This document shows, piece after piece, positions 33,933 to 42,394 of a stretch of DNA of 64,000 nt. The translations under genes and the position numbers were made by a program. The stretch comes from DASPWW01 sp963803425. GTDB lineage: Bacteria > Actinomycetota > Thermoleophilia > Solirubrobacterales > 70-9. The notes beneath the pieces were generated by a model. That model was not told the origin of the DNA. It searched no databases and saw only the letters and a list, made by a program, of their open reading frames with translations. Where the stretch lies: positions 372,001 to 436,000 of the forward strand of contig CAWDMA010000003.1 of NCBI GenBank assembly GCA_963803425.1. Direction: 5' to 3'. How positions within the stretch are numbered: position 1 is the first letter of the stretch; each line of letters opens with the position of its first letter.

Positions 33933-34895
33933 ATGAGACCCTACCGCCCGAGCTGGGGCGTGGCAAAGTCCGCAATCTGCGCAATTGCAGCGATCGCGCT
34001 GCTCGCCGCTGCGGGGTGCGGCTCCGACGATGATCATCCCCAGCCGAGTCCCGACCGGGCCGCCGAGCGGATCGCGGACCGGTTCGACGCGGGCCGCGCG
34101 TTCGCCGACCTCGCGGCGCAGGTGCGGCTCGGCCCGCGGCCGGCCGGCTCGGCGGCGAACCGGCGCCAGACCCGCCTGATCGCCCGCAGGCTGCGCCGCG
34201 CCGGCGCCCGGGACGTGCGGATCCAGCGCCCCTACCGCAACGTCGTCGGGACGATTCCGGGGAGCGAGCCGGGAGCGGTCGCGGTCGGCGCCCATCACGA
34301 CACCGTCGGCGGCGTCCCCGGGTTCGTCGGCGCGAACGACGGCGCCTCCGGGGTGGCGGTCGTCCTGGAGCTGGCGCGGGCGCTCCCGGATCGGCTCGAC
34401 GGGCCCTCGGTCCACCTCGTCCTGTTCGACGCCGAGGAGGCGCGGCCGGGGCGCTCGTTCGAGGCGGACGGGACGCGGGGAAGCCGTCAGTACATGCGCT
34501 ACGCGAGCGCCGGCGGGCGCCAGGGCTCGCCGCGGGCATCCGAGCTCGAGGCGATGGTGCTGTTCGACCTGGTCGGCGACTGCGACCTGCGGATCCCGCT
34601 GGAGGCGAACTCCGACCCGCACCTGTACGGGCGATTCCATGATGCCGCCCTCGCCCTCGACCCAGAGGGGGGCGGGGCGCCGTTCCGGGGGGAGACCGAC
34701 GGGGTGCTGGATGATCACACCCCGTTTTCGCTCGCGGGCGTCCCAGCACTCGACCTGATCGACTTCGACTTCGGTCCGGGGCGGGCCCCGGGCGGGTGGT
34801 GGCACACCCGCAGCGACGACCTCTCCCACGTGTGCCACTCGAGCCTCGCCGCGGTGGGGCGCCCGTCGCTCGTCGCGCTCACCGGGCTCGGCTAG
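33933..34895 (+). CDS. M28-family zinc aminopeptidase lipoprotein
   Basis: The 320-residue product has a lipoprotein signal (LLAAAGC, Cys29). The peptidase domain carries metal ligands H121/H122 (GAHHDTVGG), D136 (ANDGASGV), the DAEEA motif near 167-170, and WWHTRSDDLSHVCH at the end. M28 enzymes release N-terminal residues; glutaminyl cyclases share the fold, and its closeness to them leaves the reaction open. ATG 33933 is used, though GTG 33960 would still leave a full signal. Its stop shares CTAG with the convergent GH3 gene. Confidence 0.87.
   Translation: MRPYRPSWGVAKSAICAIAAIALLAAAGCGSDDDHPQPSPDRAAERIADRFDAGRAFADLAAQVRLGPRPAGSAANRRQTRLIARRLRRAGARDVRIQRPYRNVVGTIPGSEPGAVAVGAHHDTVGGVPGFVGANDGASGVAVVLELARALPDRLDGPSVHLVLFDAEEARPGRSFEADGTRGSRQYMRYASAGGRQGSPRASELEAMVLFDLVGDCDLRIPLEANSDPHLYGRFHDAALALDPEGGGAPFRGETDGVLDDHTPFSLAGVPALDLIDFDFGPGRAPGGWWHTRSDDLSHVCHSSLAAVGRPSLVALTGLG
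33938..33943 (-). promoter_or_regulatory. -10 element TAGGGT for the WS/DGAT gene
   Basis: TAGGGT on the minus strand ends 7 nt before GTG 33930. It lies inside the first codons of the divergent M28 gene. Confidence 0.5.
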
Positions 34896-36040
34896 CCGCT
34901 GCTCGGAAGCGAGTCCTTCAGCTCGACGATCCGCTTGAACGAGCGCTGCAGCCCGTCGCGGTCGAGCTCGCCCTTGCGGGCTGCCTGCCGGAGCGCCTTG
35001 GCGGGCTCCTTCGCATCGGCGGTCTGGGCGAACAGGAGCACGTCGATCCCGGCGCGTGCCGCGTCCACCGGCGCCTTCTCCGCGGAGGTCGCCTGGCGCA
35101 CGGCGACGGCGCCGAGGTCGTCGCTGACCGCGACTCCGTCGAACCCGAGCTCGTTGCGGAGCAGCCCCTGGACGACGGCGCGCGACAGCGCCGCCGGGGC
35201 ATTCTCGTCGAGAACCTTGTAGATCGCGTTGCCGACCATGATCATCGGCACGCCCGCCTTGATCGCGGCGCGGAACGGGAGAAGGTCGTCGTCGAGCGTC
35301 TTTCGCGACGCGTCGATCTGGCTGGCCTCGAAGTCGGTGTTCTGGGTCGCCTTGCCGAGGCCCGGGAAGTGCTTGCCGACCGGGAGCGCGCCGCCCTTCT
35401 GCAGCCCCCGCGCAAACGCCACGCCGACCTTCGCGACGGTCTCGGCTCGGCGCGAGAAGGCCCGCGACGAGACCGCGGACGAGTCCGATATGGGGACGTC
35501 GAGGACCGGGGCGAGATCGACGTTGATCCCCAGGCCGGCGAGGAACTTGCCGGTGGACCGCCCCGACTTGCGCGCCGTGGCGGGCTTCCCGTTCGCGCCG
35601 AGCTCCGCCGGCGTGGTGGCGGGCGGTCCCTCCGGGAAGCGCTTGATCTCCCCGCCCTCCTGGTCGGTGGAGACCAGCAGCGGCGGCAGTCCGGCGCGCT
35701 CGGTCGCCCGCTGCAGTCGATCCACCTGCTTGCCGACGTTCTTGGCCGCCTGCCCGAGCGCCGGGAACACGGTAACGCCGCCGATCTGCCCGCGCCTCGC
35801 CTGTCGCACGAGTCCCTTCGTGGCCACCCCGTCCATCCGCACCATCAGCCGCTGCCCGATCAGGGAGCGGTCCGGGACCGCGTCGAGGTAGTACTGCTCG
35901 ATCCGTCCGGGGCCGGGCCCGTCACTGGTGCCGCCGAACGCCGCCTCCAGTCCCAGCAGGGCGAGCGAGACGAGCACGATCGCGACGACCCCCCCGACGA
36001 TCCGTCGTCGCCTGTAGACACGCTCGTTCGGTCGTGTCAC
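34892..36040 (-). CDS. Glycoside hydrolase family 3 (beta-N-acetylhexosaminidase-like)
   Basis: The 382-residue protein begins with a basic stretch and one membrane anchor (VGGVVAIVLVSLALLGLEAAF). The GH3 barrel follows: LLVSTDQEGGEIKRF, KHFPGLGKATQNTD (the usual KHFPGHG with Leu for His), and the nucleophile region FDGVAVSDDLGA. NagZ-type enzymes remove GlcNAc from peptidoglycan fragments. The HFPGHG variant may alter activity. GTG 36040 lies 10 nt after TACGCT. Its stop shares CTAG with the M28 gene. Confidence 0.85.
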   Translation of the reverse strand: MTRPNERVYRRRRIVGGVVAIVLVSLALLGLEAAFGGTSDGPGPGRIEQYYLDAVPDRSLIGQRLMVRMDGVATKGLVRQARRGQIGGVTVFPALGQAAKNVGKQVDRLQRATERAGLPPLLVSTDQEGGEIKRFPEGPPATTPAELGANGKPATARKSGRSTGKFLAGLGINVDLAPVLDVPISDSSAVSSRAFSRRAETVAKVGVAFARGLQKGGALPVGKHFPGLGKATQNTDFEASQIDASRKTLDDDLLPFRAAIKAGVPMIMVGNAIYKVLDENAPAALSRAVVQGLLRNELGFDGVAVSDDLGAVAVRQATSAEKAPVDAARAGIDVLLFAQTADAKEPAKALRQAARKGELDRDGLQRSFKRIVELKDSLPSSG

Positions 36041-36050
36041 CGGTCCTGTC

Positions 36051-36081
36051 AGCGTAGCCCCGGGACCGGCGTCAGTACCCT
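36051..36081. promoter_or_regulatory. Divergent -10 elements for the GH3 and ispH genes
   Basis: TACGCT on the minus strand (36056-36051) is 10 nt before the GH3 GTG. TACCCT on the plus strand (36076-36081) is 8 nt before the ispH ATG. Neither gene has a visible Shine-Dalgarno. Confidence 0.55.
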
Positions 36082-36089
36082 TTAGCCCG

Positions 36090-37073
36090 ATGGGCGCCGT
36101 CGCCACCAGCACGCCCGCGAGGGTGCTGCTAGCCGCGCCGCGCGGGTACTGCGCGGGCGTGGACAGGGCCGTGCAGACGGTCGAGCACGCGCTCGACCAG
36201 CACGGCCCGCCGGTGTACGTCCGCAAGGAGATCGTCCACAACAAGCACGTCGTCGAGCAGCTCACCAAGCGCGGCGCGATCTTTGTGGACCAGGAGACCG
36301 AGGTGCCCGAGGGCGAGCTGGTCGTGTTCTCAGCGCACGGGGTGGCGCCGAGCGTGCATGCGAACGCCGCCGCCCGCGAGCTTCGCACGATCGACGCCAC
36401 CTGCCCGCTGGTCACCAAGGTTCACGTCGAGGCCCGCAAGTTCGCCGCGGAGGGCTACACGATCGTCCTGATCGGGCACGAGGGCCATGAGGAGGTCGAG
36501 GGGACGACGGGCGAGGCGCCCGACAGCATCGTGCTTGCGCAGACCGCCGAGGACGTCGAGGTGCTCGAGGTCCCGGATCCCTCCCGGGTCGCCTACATCA
36601 CCCAGACGACCCTGTCGGTGGACGAGACGACGGAGATCATCGATCGGCTGAAGGCGAAGTTCCCGGAGATCGTCGGCCCGAAGACCGACGATATCTGCTA
36701 CGCGACCACGAACCGCCAGCAGGCGGTGAAGCAGCTCGCCGCCCACTGCGAGCTCGTGCTCGTGATCGGCTCGACCAACTCCTCGAACTCCAACCGGCTG
36801 GTGGAGGTGGCGCGCGAGCACGGCGCCCGCTCGCACCTGATCGACAATGCCAGCCAGGTGCCGGACGAGTGGCTCGAGGGCGTCGAGACGGTTGGGATCA
36901 CCTCCGGGGCGAGCGCTCCGGAGGAGCTCGTCGAGCAGCTCGTCGAGCTTTTCCGGGAGCGCGGGGTGGATGACGTCTCGGAGCTCCGCACGGTCGACGA
37001 GGACGTCCGCTTCATGCTCCCCGGGAAGATCCGGGAGCGGCTCGCGGCTACGGCGTCCCCGCCGCGAAGCTGA
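36090..37073 (+). CDS. ispH: 4-hydroxy-3-methylbut-2-enyl diphosphate reductase
   Basis: IspH makes IPP and DMAPP in the last step of the MEP isoprenoid pathway using a 4Fe-4S cluster. The 327-residue protein has the three cluster cysteines C21 (GYCAGVDRAV), C105 (DATCPLVTKVH) and C203 (DICYATTNRQ), plus substrate residues H50 and H83 (SAHGV). Length is typical. It ends overlapping the convergent thioredoxin-like gene by 26 nt. No other MEP gene is nearby. Confidence 0.97.
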   Translation: MGAVATSTPARVLLAAPRGYCAGVDRAVQTVEHALDQHGPPVYVRKEIVHNKHVVEQLTKRGAIFVDQETEVPEGELVVFSAHGVAPSVHANAAARELRTIDATCPLVTKVHVEARKFAAEGYTIVLIGHEGHEEVEGTTGEAPDSIVLAQTAEDVEVLEVPDPSRVAYITQTTLSVDETTEIIDRLKAKFPEIVGPKTDDICYATTNRQQAVKQLAAHCELVLVIGSTNSSNSNRLVEVAREHGARSHLIDNASQVPDEWLEGVETVGITSGASAPEELVEQLVELFRERGVDDVSELRTVDEDVRFMLPGKIRERLAATASPPRS

Positions 37074-37836
37074 CCGACCACACCCGGACGCCGTCGGTCG
37101 GCGTGACGACGAGGCGATGGCTCTCGTGGCGCTCGTGCGAGGCGAGCTCGTACAGCCCAGCGCCCGCCAGCGGCACCCGTCGCTCCTCGCCGCCGTCGAG
37201 GGAGACGGCCAGCTCGCCCTCTCCGTCGGCGGTCGCGTACGCCCCGCCCGCCTCGTAGGTGACCTCGAGCCGTGGATCCGAGCGGCTCGGCCGCCACGGC
37301 TCCGACTCCGATCCGCCGGGGAGGATCTCATCGCTCGGCGGGACGACGAGCGCGTCCGGCTCGTCCGTCGCTCGCAGCGGCTCCACGGGGTCGGGGAGGT
37401 GCTCCTCGGGTCGGACCTCGTGCACGAGCTCCTGGATCGCCTCCTCGGTGGCGGCGTACTCCCCCTCGCCGAAGTGGTACCAGCGCAGCGCTCCGCCCAT
37501 CCCCCACAGGAACAGCGACGGCCATCGCTCGCACCCGTACGCGCGCCACACCCGGAACCGCGAGTCGACCGCGACCGGGTAGGAGACTCCGAGCCGGTCC
37601 GCGGCGGCCGCGACGGCCTCGGCGGGCGCCGTGCACGGGAACCGCGGCGAGTGGACGCCGAGCGCCGTCAGGCCGGTGCCGCGGTAGCGCCGGTCCCACT
37701 CCCGCACGTACGGAAGAGTGCGGACGCTGTTCAGCTGCGCGAAGTCGACGAAGTGGACGAGTACGGGCCCGAGAGCGACGATCCGGTCCACGTTCGGGGC
37801 CGCCTCGACGCCGGTCCACTCCAGCCTCTTCGGCAT
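37048..37836 (-). CDS. Thioredoxin-fold protein lacking CxxC, with C-terminal beta domain
   Basis: The 262-residue protein has a TlpA/ResA-like N-terminal half: VLVHFVDFAQLNSVRTLPYVREWDRRY, GLTALGVHSPRFP and VDSRFRVWRAYGCERWPSLFLW. The redox CxxC is replaced by LNSV, so it cannot act as a normal thiol oxidoreductase. The C-terminal ~100 residues resemble the beta domain that follows thioredoxin in NHL/AhpC-like proteins. ATG 37836 starts the recognisable fold. It is divergent from the CADD-like gene across a TTTGTACAAA palindrome. Confidence 0.75.
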   Translation of the reverse strand: MPKRLEWTGVEAAPNVDRIVALGPVLVHFVDFAQLNSVRTLPYVREWDRRYRGTGLTALGVHSPRFPCTAPAEAVAAAADRLGVSYPVAVDSRFRVWRAYGCERWPSLFLWGMGGALRWYHFGEGEYAATEEAIQELVHEVRPEEHLPDPVEPLRATDEPDALVVPPSDEILPGGSESEPWRPSRSDPRLEVTYEAGGAYATADGEGELAVSLDGGEERRVPLAGAGLYELASHERHESHRLVVTPTDGVRVWSVSFAAGTP

Positions 37837-37910
37837 CGGAGGGATCGCGATGTTGGCGAGAGCAGGGCGCACCGGCGCGAGGATCGCAGCTATGCTGGCC
37901 CTCGGCAGCG

Positions 37911-37920
37911 TTTGTACAAA
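37911..37920. promoter_or_regulatory. TTTGTACAAA palindrome
   Basis: A perfect 10-bp AT-rich palindrome, unusual in this GC-rich sequence, lies between the divergent thioredoxin-like and CADD-like genes. A TetR- or PadR-type operator is plausible. The plus -10 candidate is TATGCT about 20 nt upstream. Confidence 0.45.
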
Positions 37921-37946
37921 TTTGTGAACGAAGAGGAGAGCACGCC

Positions 37947-38552
37947 GTGAGCACGATCTGGGAGCGCATCGAGAGCAGCCGCAGTCGCTGGAACGTCCTG
38001 GAGCATCCCTTCTACCAGCGCTGGTCCGAGGGAGAGCTGAGCCGCGAGGAGCTCGCCGACTACTCCGGCCAGTACCGCCACGCGGTCGAGGCGATCGCGC
38101 GGATGAGCGAGGCGGCTGCCGACGACGCGCCCGATCGCGGCGACCTGCGCGAGCACGCCGCCGAGGAGGCCGCGCACGTGGAGCTGTGGGACAGGTTCGT
38201 CGACGCCGTCGGCGGCAGCGCCGCGGCGCTGCCGACCGGCGAGACCGCGGAGTGCGTCGAGGAGTGGACCCGCGCTGACGGGCTGGTCCCGACGCTCGCC
38301 AGGCTGTACGCGATCGAGAGCGGCCAGCCGGCGATCTCCCGCACGAAGCGCCACGGGCTGGTGGAGCGCTACGGAGTCGCCGACGGCGCCGGCACGGACT
38401 ACTTCCGCGTGCACGAGGGGCGCGACACCGAGCACGCGGCCGAGGTTCGGGCGCTGATCGAGGAGCGCGCGAACCCGGGTGACGCTGACGCGATCGTGGC
38501 GGCGGCCGAGGCGGCGTTCCGCGCCAACTGGAGACTGCTGGACGGAGTCTGA
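37947..38552 (+). CDS. CADD/TenA-like heme-oxygenase-fold diiron protein
   Basis: The 201-residue all-helical protein begins NVLEHPFYQRWSEGELSREEL, the typical start of the CADD/PqqC/TenA fold, with YSGQYRHAVEAIARM following. Putative diiron ligands lie in EEAAHVELW (E-x2-H), ESGQPAISRTKRHG, and DYFRVHEGRDTEHAAEV. CADD-type members make p-aminobenzoate from a protein tyrosine, and other members cut fatty acids or amino acids, so the reaction is open. GTG start with AGAGGAGAG 6 nt upstream. Confidence 0.82.
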   Translation: MSTIWERIESSRSRWNVLEHPFYQRWSEGELSREELADYSGQYRHAVEAIARMSEAAADDAPDRGDLREHAAEEAAHVELWDRFVDAVGGSAAALPTGETAECVEEWTRADGLVPTLARLYAIESGQPAISRTKRHGLVERYGVADGAGTDYFRVHEGRDTEHAAEVRALIEERANPGDADAIVAAAEAAFRANWRLLDGV

Positions 38553-38556
38553 GCCG

Positions 38557-38730
38557 TTGAGCGCCTCCCGCACGAGGCGCGTAGACATCACGATCGGGAT
38601 CGTGCTGGGGCTCGTGCTCGGGATCGTCGTGGTGGTCGTGTTCGTGTTTTTCAGCAGCCGGGACGCGATCGACGCTCCGTCGATCGACCAGCACCCCGCG
38701 GAGTCCGCGCGGTCGGCCGGCGACCGCTGA
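38557..38730 (+). CDS. Small single-span membrane protein
   Basis: The 57-residue product has one long transmembrane helix (TIGIVLGLVLGIVVVVVFVFF) between a basic N-terminus and an acidic tail. TTG start, 4 nt after the CADD-like gene stop, so it is probably translated from the same transcript. No family recognised. Confidence 0.55.
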   Translation: MSASRTRRVDITIGIVLGLVLGIVVVVVFVFFSSRDAIDAPSIDQHPAESARSAGDR

Positions 38731-38762
38731 CGGCCCGCGGCGCCGACGCACCCCTTCGGGCC

Positions 38763-39143
38763 ATGTGCATGCAGTGCATGGCACCGCCGCGGTGCGCAAC
38801 GGGTTGTCCGCTGCCAGTCACCCGCTCACCGGCGCGGCGCGTCGACGTCGCCCGGCCACAGCGCGATCAGCGCGATCGCGTGCCGGCTGCGAGCGCGACG
38901 ATCAGGAGCTTGAACGTCCGCTCGGCGCTCACGGAGCCGTTCCAGGCCGAGTTCGTCCGCAACGGCGCGATCACCGCCGCGCTCGTCGGCGTCCTGTGCG
39001 GGGTGGTGGGCTGCCATATCGCGGCGGCGAGCGCCCCGATCGGGTTGCTGCTCTCGTGGCACCTCGACATCGCGGCGGGCGCCTCGATCGTGCTGGTCCC
39101 AGTTTCCGCGTTCGTCGTGGTGCTGATCGCCCGCCCGGCGTGA
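38763..39143 (+). CDS. CMQCMA leader fused to remnants of a metal ABC transporter permease
   Basis: The 126-residue frame begins MCMQCMA, a cysteine motif that could bind metal. After a basic stretch, EPFQAEFVRNGAITAALVGVLCGVVGC matches the start of ZnuB-type permeases. This is joined directly to LLLSWHLDIAAGASIVLV, which matches their end. The ~200 residues between are missing. I infer a deletion relic with a possible small cysteine protein upstream. It may still be a short two-span protein. Confidence 0.5.
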   Translation: MCMQCMAPPRCATGCPLPVTRSPARRVDVARPQRDQRDRVPAASATIRSLNVRSALTEPFQAEFVRNGAITAALVGVLCGVVGCHIAAASAPIGLLLSWHLDIAAGASIVLVPVSAFVVVLIARPA

Positions 39144-39144
39144 G

Positions 39145-39150
39145 TATCGT
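39145..39150 (+). promoter_or_regulatory. -10 element TATCGT for the methyltransferase gene
   Basis: TATCGT ends 9 nt before ATG 39160 and overlaps the end of the permease relic region. Confidence 0.5.
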
Positions 39151-39159
39151 TTCCGCGCG

Positions 39160-40133
39160 ATGACCGCCAGCGCCGCCCGCCCGTACCCGCCAATCGAGCT
39201 CGCCGACCGCGTGTTCACGGTCTCGGGCTGGAAGAGCGACCCGTACCGCGCGTACGAGAGCTCGGCGCCCAGACGCGGAAGGCGCTGCTCGGCCTGCTTC
39301 CCGACAGGCCCTCGCTGGAGGGCAAGCGGGTGCTGGACTTCGGGTGCGGGGCCGGCCGCACCCTGCGGCACTTCCTGCCCGAGGCCGAGTCGGGGGAGTT
39401 CTGGGGGACGGACATCGACGCGCCCAGCATCGACTGGATCCAGGAGAACCTGTGTCCGCCGCTGCACGCCTGGCGCTGTGAACCGACCCCGCCGCTGGGG
39501 CTGGAGCTCGACTCGTTCGACCTCGTGTACGCGATCTCGGTCTTCACCCACCTGACGACAGCGTCGTCCGCGTGGCTGCTGGAGTTGCATCGCCTGCTGA
39601 AGCCGGGCGGGATTCTGATCGCGACGTACATCGGGCGGTGGAGCTCCGAGTTCTTCGCCGGCGAGCCGTGGGACGAGGACCGGGTCGGCAAGAACGTGCT
39701 CTACCACACGCGCTCCTGGGAGGATGGGGGACCGGCCGTGCTGATGTCGGACTGGTGGGTGCGCGAGCACTGGGGGCGCGCGTTCGAGATCCTCGAGATC
39801 GCGCCCCAGATCCACAACATGAGCTGGGCGGTGATGCGGAAGAAGGGCGTGGAGCTGTCCGACGACGAGATCGATCGCCCTTCGAACGACCCCCGCGAGG
39901 TCGAGGCGATGCGCCACAACCTGCGCCAGGTGCAGCGTGAGGTGGAGCAGCTGACGGAGGAGCTGTCCACCGAGCGGAACCGCTGTGCGGCGCAGCAGCA
40001 GCAGGAGCGCGCCCAGCGCGAGGCGGAGGTGAGCCAGCTGCGGCGCCACTACGAGGGCTCGCGAAGCTGGAAGGTCACCCGTCCGATGCGCGCCGCGATC
40101 AAGGCCGTGCGGGGGCGGGGGCGGCCGGAGTAG
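39160..40133 (+). CDS. Glycan-locus SAM methyltransferase with coiled-coil tail (one frameshift)
   Basis: The N-terminus PYPPIELADRVFTVSGWKSD is in one frame. From KALLGLLPDRPSLEGKRVLDFG the next frame carries SAM motif I (DFGCGAGRT), the acidic GTDIDAPS, and DLVYAISVFTHL. One added base near 39265 joins them. A coiled coil (REVEQLTEELSTERNR) and the tail SRSWKVTRPMR follow. The same kind of tail occurs on the glycosyltransferase at 51349. It likely methylates a surface sugar or carrier-linked glycan. ATG 39160 is predicted leaderless. Confidence 0.85.
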
Positions 40134-40202
40134 CCGCGTACCTGGACTGATCCGGCCGCCCACGGGCTGCCCGACATCACGCAAGGAGAAGGCGGCGCCC
40201 GA

Positions 40203-41549
40203 TCAGGGCTTCCAGATCGGCCGCTCGCCGAGCAGCCGCGAGACCGTCACCAGGTCGAATCCGCGGCCCTTCAGGTTGGAGATGATCCCGGGAAGCGCGG
40301 CGACCGTGCCGCTGCGGTTCCCGCCCCCGTCGTGCATCAGCACGATCGATCCGGCGCGGGCCGAGGTGGCGCGGCTCCGGATCGTCGCCGAGCCGGGGGG
40401 ACCGTCCCAGTCGCGCGTGTCGACGTCCCAGATCACGGTGGTCATCCCGAGTGAGCGGGCTCCGCGGGCGACCGACAGGTTGATCGCGCCCCCGGGGGGC
40501 CGGAACGAGCACGGCGTGAACCCGGTGGCGCGGCGGATCACGCCGCTGGTGGCGCGGAGATCCGAGGTCGAGGGGAGCATGTCGTGGTGCATCGTGTGGT
40601 TGCCGATCTCGTTCCCCTGCTCCAGCGCCTTCCGCATCACGTCGGTGCGGCCCCCGACCTCCTGGCCGATCACGAAGAACGTCCCGTGCGCGTCGTGCTG
40701 GTCGAGGATCTTCAGCACGCTGGCGGTGTACGAGCTCGGCCCGTCGTCGAAGGTGAGCGCCACCTTCTTGCCCTTGGAGCTGCCGCGATCGCGAACCAGC
40801 GGGCCGCCGTGGGTGCAGCCGACGATCCGCGGCTGGCGCGCCCGGAACCGCATCGTCCCGCCCCCGTTCGGGACCCGGTCGGCGCAGTCGCCGCTCGGGG
40901 TCGGGGCCGGCTGCGGCGTAGGGGGAGGGGTCGGGGCCGCGTCGCCGGGCGCCTTCGTGTCGGGCTTGTGCTCTTCGGCGGCGGCGGCGGCGCGGGCTCG
41001 AGTCGGGGTCGAGCAGGCCGGCTCGTCCGAGCTGCTGATCACCCGCCACCCGAGCCGCCCGGCGCGCAGGCCGGCGTCTTCGAGCCGGAACGAGATCCGG
41101 ACCGAGCGCCGCCCGCCCCGGCGGATCGCCGCGTCGATCGTGTCCGAGCCGTGCGTGGCGCCGCTTCCCTCGACCTGGATGTGGGTGACCCGGTTGCGGC
41201 CGCGCCGGCTGGCGGTGAGGCAGTTGCGCGAGCGCCGACCCCGCTGCACCAGCTCGAAGCACAGGTAGCGCTGCGGCTGCCCCGCGTCCAGGCGGGGATC
41301 GCCGACGAGATCGCGGGTGTTCCAGTGGCCGAACGTCTCCAGCCTCATCCGCAGCTTCGGGCCGGACTGGCTCAGGGAGACCCGGGAGATGTCGAGCGGG
41401 CCGGCGGCGTCGTGGGGGTCCCGCTTTCCGCGCGGCTTTGCGGCGCCGGGAGCGACCGCGAGCGAGAGCGCCAGGCAGCCGCTCAGGACAAGGGTCGCGC
41501 CCAGCTGTACCCGGCGGCGCGCGGAGGCGGTGCGGCCGGCGCCCGTCAC
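40203..41549 (-). CDS. Polysaccharide deacetylase with N-terminal beta domain
   Basis: The 448-residue secreted enzyme has an N-terminal hydrophobic signal, a beta-rich domain of about 170 residues (MRLETFGHWNTRDLVGDP), a proline-rich linker, and a NodB domain. Motifs are intact: TFDDGP, HTMHH and RPPGG. It should remove N-acetyl groups from a surface polymer. GTG 41549 overlaps the permease stop (GTGA), tying it to the exporter operon. Confidence 0.9.
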   Translation of the reverse strand: MTGAGRTASARRRVQLGATLVLSGCLALSLAVAPGAAKPRGKRDPHDAAGPLDISRVSLSQSGPKLRMRLETFGHWNTRDLVGDPRLDAGQPQRYLCFELVQRGRRSRNCLTASRRGRNRVTHIQVEGSGATHGSDTIDAAIRRGGRRSVRISFRLEDAGLRAGRLGWRVISSSDEPACSTPTRARAAAAAEEHKPDTKAPGDAAPTPPPTPQPAPTPSGDCADRVPNGGGTMRFRARQPRIVGCTHGGPLVRDRGSSKGKKVALTFDDGPSSYTASVLKILDQHDAHGTFFVIGQEVGGRTDVMRKALEQGNEIGNHTMHHDMLPSTSDLRATSGVIRRATGFTPCSFRPPGGAINLSVARGARSLGMTTVIWDVDTRDWDGPPGSATIRSRATSARAGSIVLMHDGGGNRSGTVAALPGIISNLKGRGFDLVTVSRLLGERPIWKP

Positions 41550-42394
41550 AGCTCCTCGGCGACGCGTGGCGCGGCGCGGCGGAAATACCACACGCCGAGC
41601 ACGCACACCGTCACGTAGATGCAGATCGCCGGCACCAGCACCCCCCACCCGCCGGCCGCGTCGACGGCGTTCGGGGCGGTCGGGTCGATCATCCAGTGGC
41701 GCATCTGCATGAAGATCGGCGAGAGCGGGTTGACCAGGATGATCTCGCGGAACTTGTCGGGCACGATCTCGAACGGGTACAGCACCGGCGTCCCGTAGAA
41801 CAGCGCAGTCGCCGCCACCGACCAGATGATCGCGACGTCGCGGAAGCGCACGTACAGCGACGAGAGCAGCAGCGCCAGGCAGGTGGTGAACAAGAGCAGG
41901 ACGAGGATGATCAGCGGGAAGAACAGCCACGTCCACATCGGCCGCAGTCCCAGGATCTCGAACAGGATCAGCACCGCAATCAGGTTCATGCCGAGGTTGA
42001 ACAGGGCGGTGAGCACCGTCGACATCGGGATCACGAGGCGGGGGAACTGGGTCTTGCGGACGATCCCCTCCTGGCCGACCACCGACCCGACCGAGTTCAG
42101 CGACGCCTCCTGGAAGAACGAGAAGACGACGATCCCGAGCAGCAGCATCTCGGGGTAGTTCGGGACGCCGGACCCGGCCCGGAATATCTGCGTGAATACG
42201 AACAGCAGCACGGCGAACAGGACCAGCGGCCGGACCAGCGACCACAGGTAGCCGAGCACGGTCCCGAAGTAGGCCTTCTTGAACTCGGTGACCGAGATCA
42301 GGTACAGCAGCTCGAAGAACCGCTTCCACCCCCCGCCGAGGGCGGACGGACCGCGGACCTCCTCCAGCTCGACGGGGATCGCCGCGTCGCTCAT
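41546..42394 (-). CDS. ABC-2 type polysaccharide export permease
   Basis: The 282-residue protein has six hydrophobic segments and the ABC-2/TagG-Wzm pattern, starting with the amphipathic FFELLYLISVTEFKKAYFGTVLG and ending WYFRRAAPRVAEEL. It should form the pore of a glycan exporter with the ATPase encoded just upstream (overlap ATGA). Together they move lipid-linked glycan across the membrane. Confidence 0.92.
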   Translation of the reverse strand: MSDAAIPVELEEVRGPSALGGGWKRFFELLYLISVTEFKKAYFGTVLGYLWSLVRPLVLFAVLLFVFTQIFRAGSGVPNYPEMLLLGIVVFSFFQEASLNSVGSVVGQEGIVRKTQFPRLVIPMSTVLTALFNLGMNLIAVLILFEILGLRPMWTWLFFPLIILVLLLFTTCLALLLSSLYVRFRDVAIIWSVAATALFYGTPVLYPFEIVPDKFREIILVNPLSPIFMQMRHWMIDPTAPNAVDAAGGWGVLVPAICIYVTVCVLGVWYFRRAAPRVAEEL

